From: Pseudomonas sp. | GTDB taxonomy: Bacteria > Pseudomonadota > Gammaproteobacteria > Pseudomonadales > Pseudomonadaceae | Reading direction: 5' to 3' | Assembly (NCBI GenBank): GCA_007117785.1 | Contig: SKFV01000372.1 | Coordinates: forward strand, 1 to 15,996 | DNA: 15,996 nucleotides | In this document: positions 13,121-15,996 of the stretch, one piece after another | Layout of the letters: the number at the start of each line of letters is the position of its first letter | Position numbering within the stretch: the first letter of the stretch is position 1 | Notes under the pieces: model-generated | What the model saw: only the letters and a program-made list of their open reading frames with translations | Databases searched by the model: none | What the model was told of the DNA's origin: nothing | Position numbers and translations under genes: made by a program

Positions 13121-14759
13121 CAACCCCTTGCAGGCGCAACTGGCCCAGCTACAAGCCGCCTGGGTGGCACAGCAACAGGAAGACATCCCTGCACTGGCCG
13201 CTCAGGCTGAACAGCTGGCGAGTGAAGCAAACTGTCTGCCCATCCGGCTGCAACCACTACGTGATCAGTTGCATAAGTTGGCTGGCTCAGCAGGCACCTT
13301 TGGCTATCCCGTCTTGGGTCAGACCGCCCGCAAGCTGGAACAATGCTGCCAAAGCTGGCTTCAGCAAGCCCGGCTGCAGCCCGAGCAACTCCACCAACTG
13401 GCGCTGCAACTGCACGCACTGCTTGATTACCTGGAGCTTGGTGTCACAAAAAATCATCTGAGCATGCCCGACAACCTGGCAACACCCGGCTCCACTGTTC
13501 GCATCCTGGTGGTAGAAGACGATAGTGAGCTGCTGGCCGAGATTGACCAAACCTTAAGTAACTATGGCTATGAGACACAGGGACTGGCGTCTGGACAAAG
13601 TCTAACCCAACTACTGGAACAGGGTGGCATTCATGCCCTCTTGCTGGATATCAGCGAATCGGCCTCAGGCCGCCCTTTACTGGACGAATTGCAGGCCTGG
13701 CAAGCTCACCGTTACACCCCGATTCCACTAGTCGCCATCAGCACGCAGCGTGATTTTGCTACCCAGATGCGGGCAATCCGCGCCGGAGCGGTGGGATTTT
13801 TCCCCAAGCCGGTCGATCTGATTGCCCTTGAAGAATGCCTCAGCCGACAGACCCAAGCCAGCCAGGATGCGGCCTACAGGGTCCTACTGGTGGATGATGA
13901 TCAGGCATTGGCCCAACGCTATCTGACGGTGTTGCAGGCAGCCGGCATGCAGGTAGGCTGGGTTGAAAACCCGGAAAAGCTACTGCAGCAACTGCATGAC
14001 TTCCACCCCGATGTGGTGCTGATGGATATTCACATGCCGACCTACAGCGGCATCGAACTGGCCCAACTGATTCGCCTCAACGACCAGTGGCTGCGAGTAC
14101 CCATCGTCTATCTATCCGCCGAAGCGGATAGCCGCCAGCAGCTGTCAGCCCTGCTCAAGGCCGGAGATGACTTTGTCAGCAAACCCATCAGCGACCAGCA
14201 CCTAGTGGCAACCGTCTACGCCCGGGCGCAGCGAGCCCGCCTAGTCAGTCATGCCCTGACCCGTGACAGCATGACCGGCCTACTCAAGCATGCAGACATT
14301 AAAGAGCAGGTCGAGCTTGAAGTCGAACGCGCCCAACGTCAAAAGGTACCAGTCAGCCTGGCCATGATCGATATTGATCATTTCAAGCAAATCAACGATA
14401 CCTATGGGCATGCGGTTGGCGACTCGGTCATTCGTGCGCTAGCCAGCCTGCTGCGTCAGCGCTTGCGGCGCATCGACCGGATTGGGCGCTATGGCGGTGA
14501 AGAGTTTGTTGCCGTATTACCCAACTGTACCCATCAGGACGCCCAACTGATCTTTGACCAGATCCGCGAAGCCTTTGCCGGGCTGATGTTCCGGGCTGCC
14601 GAAGACAGCTTCCAGGTCACCTTCAGTGCCGGTATCAGCGCCTGTGAAGGTCCCGATTGGCAGACCGACGGCCTGCTTGAGCTTGCCGATCAACGGCTCT
14701 ATGTGGCCAAGCGCAACGGGCGCAATCAAGTCATCAGCCGGGGGCCATCGGGATCATGA
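13113..14759 (+). CDS. HPt-REC-REC-GGDEF diguanylate cyclase
   Basis: A 548-residue cytoplasmic protein with four domains in order. The HPt domain (about 5-105) has LHKLAGSAGTFGY with His54 as phospho-acceptor. REC1 (about 132-250) has VVEDD and Asp179 in LLLDISES; the usual MP after the acceptor is replaced. REC2 (about 258-375) has LLVDDD, Asp305 in LMDIHMP and Lys in VSKPI. The GGDEF domain (about 385-545) has an intact GGEEF active site at 461-465 and the inhibitory RxxD site Arg452-Asp455 five residues before it. It should make c-di-GMP from two GTP and be product-inhibited. A GTG at 13092 also opens the frame, but GGGAG lies seven bases before the ATG at 13113, which is preferred. The start overlaps the end of the response-regulator gene by eight bases. 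Confidence 0.93.
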   Translation: MSDNPLQAQLAQLQAAWVAQQQEDIPALAAQAEQLASEANCLPIRLQPLRDQLHKLAGSAGTFGYPVLGQTARKLEQCCQSWLQQARLQPEQLHQLALQLHALLDYLELGVTKNHLSMPDNLATPGSTVRILVVEDDSELLAEIDQTLSNYGYETQGLASGQSLTQLLEQGGIHALLLDISESASGRPLLDELQAWQAHRYTPIPLVAISTQRDFATQMRAIRAGAVGFFPKPVDLIALEECLSRQTQASQDAAYRVLLVDDDQALAQRYLTVLQAAGMQVGWVENPEKLLQQLHDFHPDVVLMDIHMPTYSGIELAQLIRLNDQWLRVPIVYLSAEADSRQQLSALLKAGDDFVSKPISDQHLVATVYARAQRARLVSHALTRDSMTGLLKHADIKEQVELEVERAQRQKVPVSLAMIDIDHFKQINDTYGHAVGDSVIRALASLLRQRLRRIDRIGRYGGEEFVAVLPNCTHQDAQLIFDQIREAFAGLMFRAAEDSFQVTFSAGISACEGPDWQTDGLLELADQRLYVAKRNGRNQVISRGPSGS

Positions 14760-15877
14760 AGCATATCTGCCTGATCGAGGATGATCCCTGGCTGGGGCAA
14801 TTACTGGAACTCAGCTTGCGCCAAGCGTTTGCTGAGGCCGAGGTGCACCGCTTTGACCAACTACACGCGGCACTCAACCATTTGCGTGGCCAGCCATTGG
14901 ATCTGCTTCTGAGCGATCTGAAGCTGCCCGATGGGAGTGGTTTGGACGCCTTGCAACTGGCAGCCCAGCGTCACCCGCAGAGCCATCGGGTACTGGTGAC
15001 CGCGCATATTGAACGCCATAGCGTTCAGGCCGCGCGGCAGGCCGGAGCGACCGACTTTATTGCCAAACCCTTTACCCTGGACAACCTGTTGACGCGCTTT
15101 CAGCGTTATGGCGCCAGCAGCGGACAGGCCCCGGAAGCCACCAAGCTGGCCGACCTGGATCACTTTCTCGCCCAGCGTTTGCAGCAGACACTCTATCTGC
15201 CGTGGACCCATGCCGCCCAGCATAGCCTCGCCACCCAATTGACTACCGAAACCCCAGCCCGCGAACTCATCCGTCTGGTCCGACTGGAGCCGATGCTGTG
15301 TGCCGAACTTATTACCGCAGCCAATCGGCTGGATCAGGATGACCAGAGCTATGACTGCCTGAGTATAGAAGCTGCACTGCGCCAGCTTGGCCCCAATGGC
15401 AGTCTGCACCTGATCCGCCAGCTACTGAGTACGCGACCGGTATTACAGGAACCGGCCCTGATCAGCCTGGCCGAGCAATTGACTGAGCAACAAAACCAAT
15501 TGGCGAAAACCCTGACCCGGCTGGCTCCGCAGATGCGCGTCGCTCCCGAGGTTGTGCGTGCCGCCGTCAGTCTGTGCCGGATCGGCGAGCTCTCGGTGCT
15601 ATGCGCCATGCAGAACTTTATCAATTACGGTCAGCACCCGGATGCCACCGAACTTCCGACACTCTTAAACAAGCACGCCGCAGAGTATGGCAATCGACTT
15701 AAAATCCGTCTCAAGGTCCCTTTCCCCCTGCGCCAACTCATTGGTGCGCTATTTGTCCTGCCCAAAACTCAGGTGCATAAGGATCAGATTGTCATGCGCA
15801 TCGCCGCACTGGAAACCGGGCTGGCGGATAACCCCCAAGAACTTGAGCAACTGTGTGGACTCATCAAGCTTAACTAG
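14756..15877 (+). CDS. REC-HDOD signalling protein
   Basis: A 373-residue cytoplasmic protein. Residues 1-120 form a receiver domain: CLIEDDPWL acidic pocket, phospho-acceptor Asp54 in LLSDLKLPDGSG, Thr in VLVTAHIE and Lys in IAKPFTLD. Residues about 140-340 resemble an HDOD domain, with the pattern TPARELIRLVRLEPMLCAEL, AANRLD, and SIEAALRQLGP. HDOD proteins are helical, HD-GYP-related but usually lack the metal ligands. They serve as non-catalytic outputs in signalling, motility and c-di-GMP circuits. The ATG overlaps the stop of the cyclase gene by four bases (ATGA). The TAG at 15875-15877 abuts the end of an insertion sequence, so the natural C-terminus may have been altered by the insertion. 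Confidence 0.85.
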   Translation: MKHICLIEDDPWLGQLLELSLRQAFAEAEVHRFDQLHAALNHLRGQPLDLLLSDLKLPDGSGLDALQLAAQRHPQSHRVLVTAHIERHSVQAARQAGATDFIAKPFTLDNLLTRFQRYGASSGQAPEATKLADLDHFLAQRLQQTLYLPWTHAAQHSLATQLTTETPARELIRLVRLEPMLCAELITAANRLDQDDQSYDCLSIEAALRQLGPNGSLHLIRQLLSTRPVLQEPALISLAEQLTEQQNQLAKTLTRLAPQMRVAPEVVRAAVSLCRIGELSVLCAMQNFINYGQHPDATELPTLLNKHAAEYGNRLKIRLKVPFPLRQLIGALFVLPKTQVHKDQIVMRIAALETGLADNPQELEQLCGLIKLN

Positions 15878-15996
15878 TGAATCGCCCCTAGTTTCGTAGA
15901 CACCTCCAGGCCTTATAATCGAGGCACCCAGGAGGTCCAATGAGCAACCCACGCTACACCGAAGAATTCAAAATCGAAGCCGTCAAGCAGGTGGCA
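15878..15996 (+). mobile_element. left end of an IS3-family insertion sequence (partial)
   Basis: TGAATCGCCCCTAGTTTCGT begins at 15878 and has the TGA-A/T-CCGCCCC-like form of IS3-group terminal inverted repeats. It is followed by a TATAAT box at 15914-15919 and, at 15940, a transposase OrfA start preceded by AGGAGG. The right end and the target duplication lie outside the window. The base before the element is the last base of the TAG ending the REC-HDOD gene; IS3 elements usually duplicate three or four bases of target, so TAG may be part of that duplication. Confidence 0.75.
15940..15996 (+). CDS. IS3-family transposase OrfA, N-terminal fragment
   Basis: Partial gene of 19 codons cut off by the window end. 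The protein begins MSNPRYTEEFKIEAVKQVA, the typical opening of IS3-family OrfA proteins (helix-turn-helix, PF01527 type), which usually continues into a V-x-x-V-A-x-x-L-G recognition helix. OrfA binds the element's ends; the catalytic DDE part is made by frameshifting into OrfB. AGGAGG (15930-15935) lies four bases before the ATG, a strong ribosome-binding site. Whether the element is intact cannot be seen. Confidence 0.8.
   Translation, partial: MSNPRYTEEFKIEAVKQVA

Noticed and set aside
15897..15919. TAGACA with TATAAT as an outward-reading IS promoter
   Set aside because: The spacing is only 11 bases; the TATAAT box is noted with the element but a full promoter is not claimed.

Overview
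The window looks like chromosomal DNA of a Pseudomonas-like gammaproteobacterium (Pseudomonas or Halopseudomonas type). That placement is inferred from protein character: the alpha/beta hydrolase, the cytochrome b561/c' pair, the dCache-GAF-PAS kinase, the HPt-REC-REC-GGDEF protein and an IS3-type insertion sequence. The DNA is moderately GC-rich and densely coding. No stretch over 300 bases lacks a gene, and no tRNA, rRNA or CRISPR array was seen.

Layout. (1) 1-2093: the 3' end of a TauE/SafE-type exporter, a small conserved protein of unknown function, and a leftward MarR-regulator/alpha-beta-hydrolase pair whose promoter carries two palindromic operators. (2) 2094-3353: a membrane cytochrome b561-type protein (+) converging on a periplasmic cytochrome c' (-), with three hairpins between them. 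(3) 3396-6850: a leftward sulfur-type operon read bigR-like ArsR regulator, two half-size YeeE/YedE transporters, a SulP permease with STAS domain, and a DUF2892 membrane protein, probably running on into cytochrome c'. A small DUF2798 membrane gene is transcribed divergently. One 24-bp inverted repeat lies over both divergent promoters. (4) 6924-8990: gltS (Na+/glutamate symporter) and an SDR oxidoreductase. (5) 9002-15877: a four-gene signalling operon encoding a 1230-residue sensor kinase, a single-domain response regulator, an HPt-REC-REC-GGDEF diguanylate cyclase and a REC-HDOD protein. (6) 15878-end: the left end of an IS3-family element, starting on the base after the stop codon of the REC-HDOD gene.

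How the genes may work together. The ArsR protein has the cysteine pair (Cys42/Cys108 from the preferred start) known from BigR-type persulfide-sensing repressors. It probably derepresses YeeE/YedE, SulP and DUF2892 when sulfide or persulfide rises. The persulfide dioxygenase (Blh) usual in such operons is absent here. In the signalling operon the kinase has no receiver domain. A free REC protein and an HPt domain sit in the next two genes, which suggests a His-Asp-His-Asp relay ending in c-di-GMP synthesis and a REC-HDOD output. These two loci are the most interesting parts of the window. The functional links are inferred from sequence and gene order.
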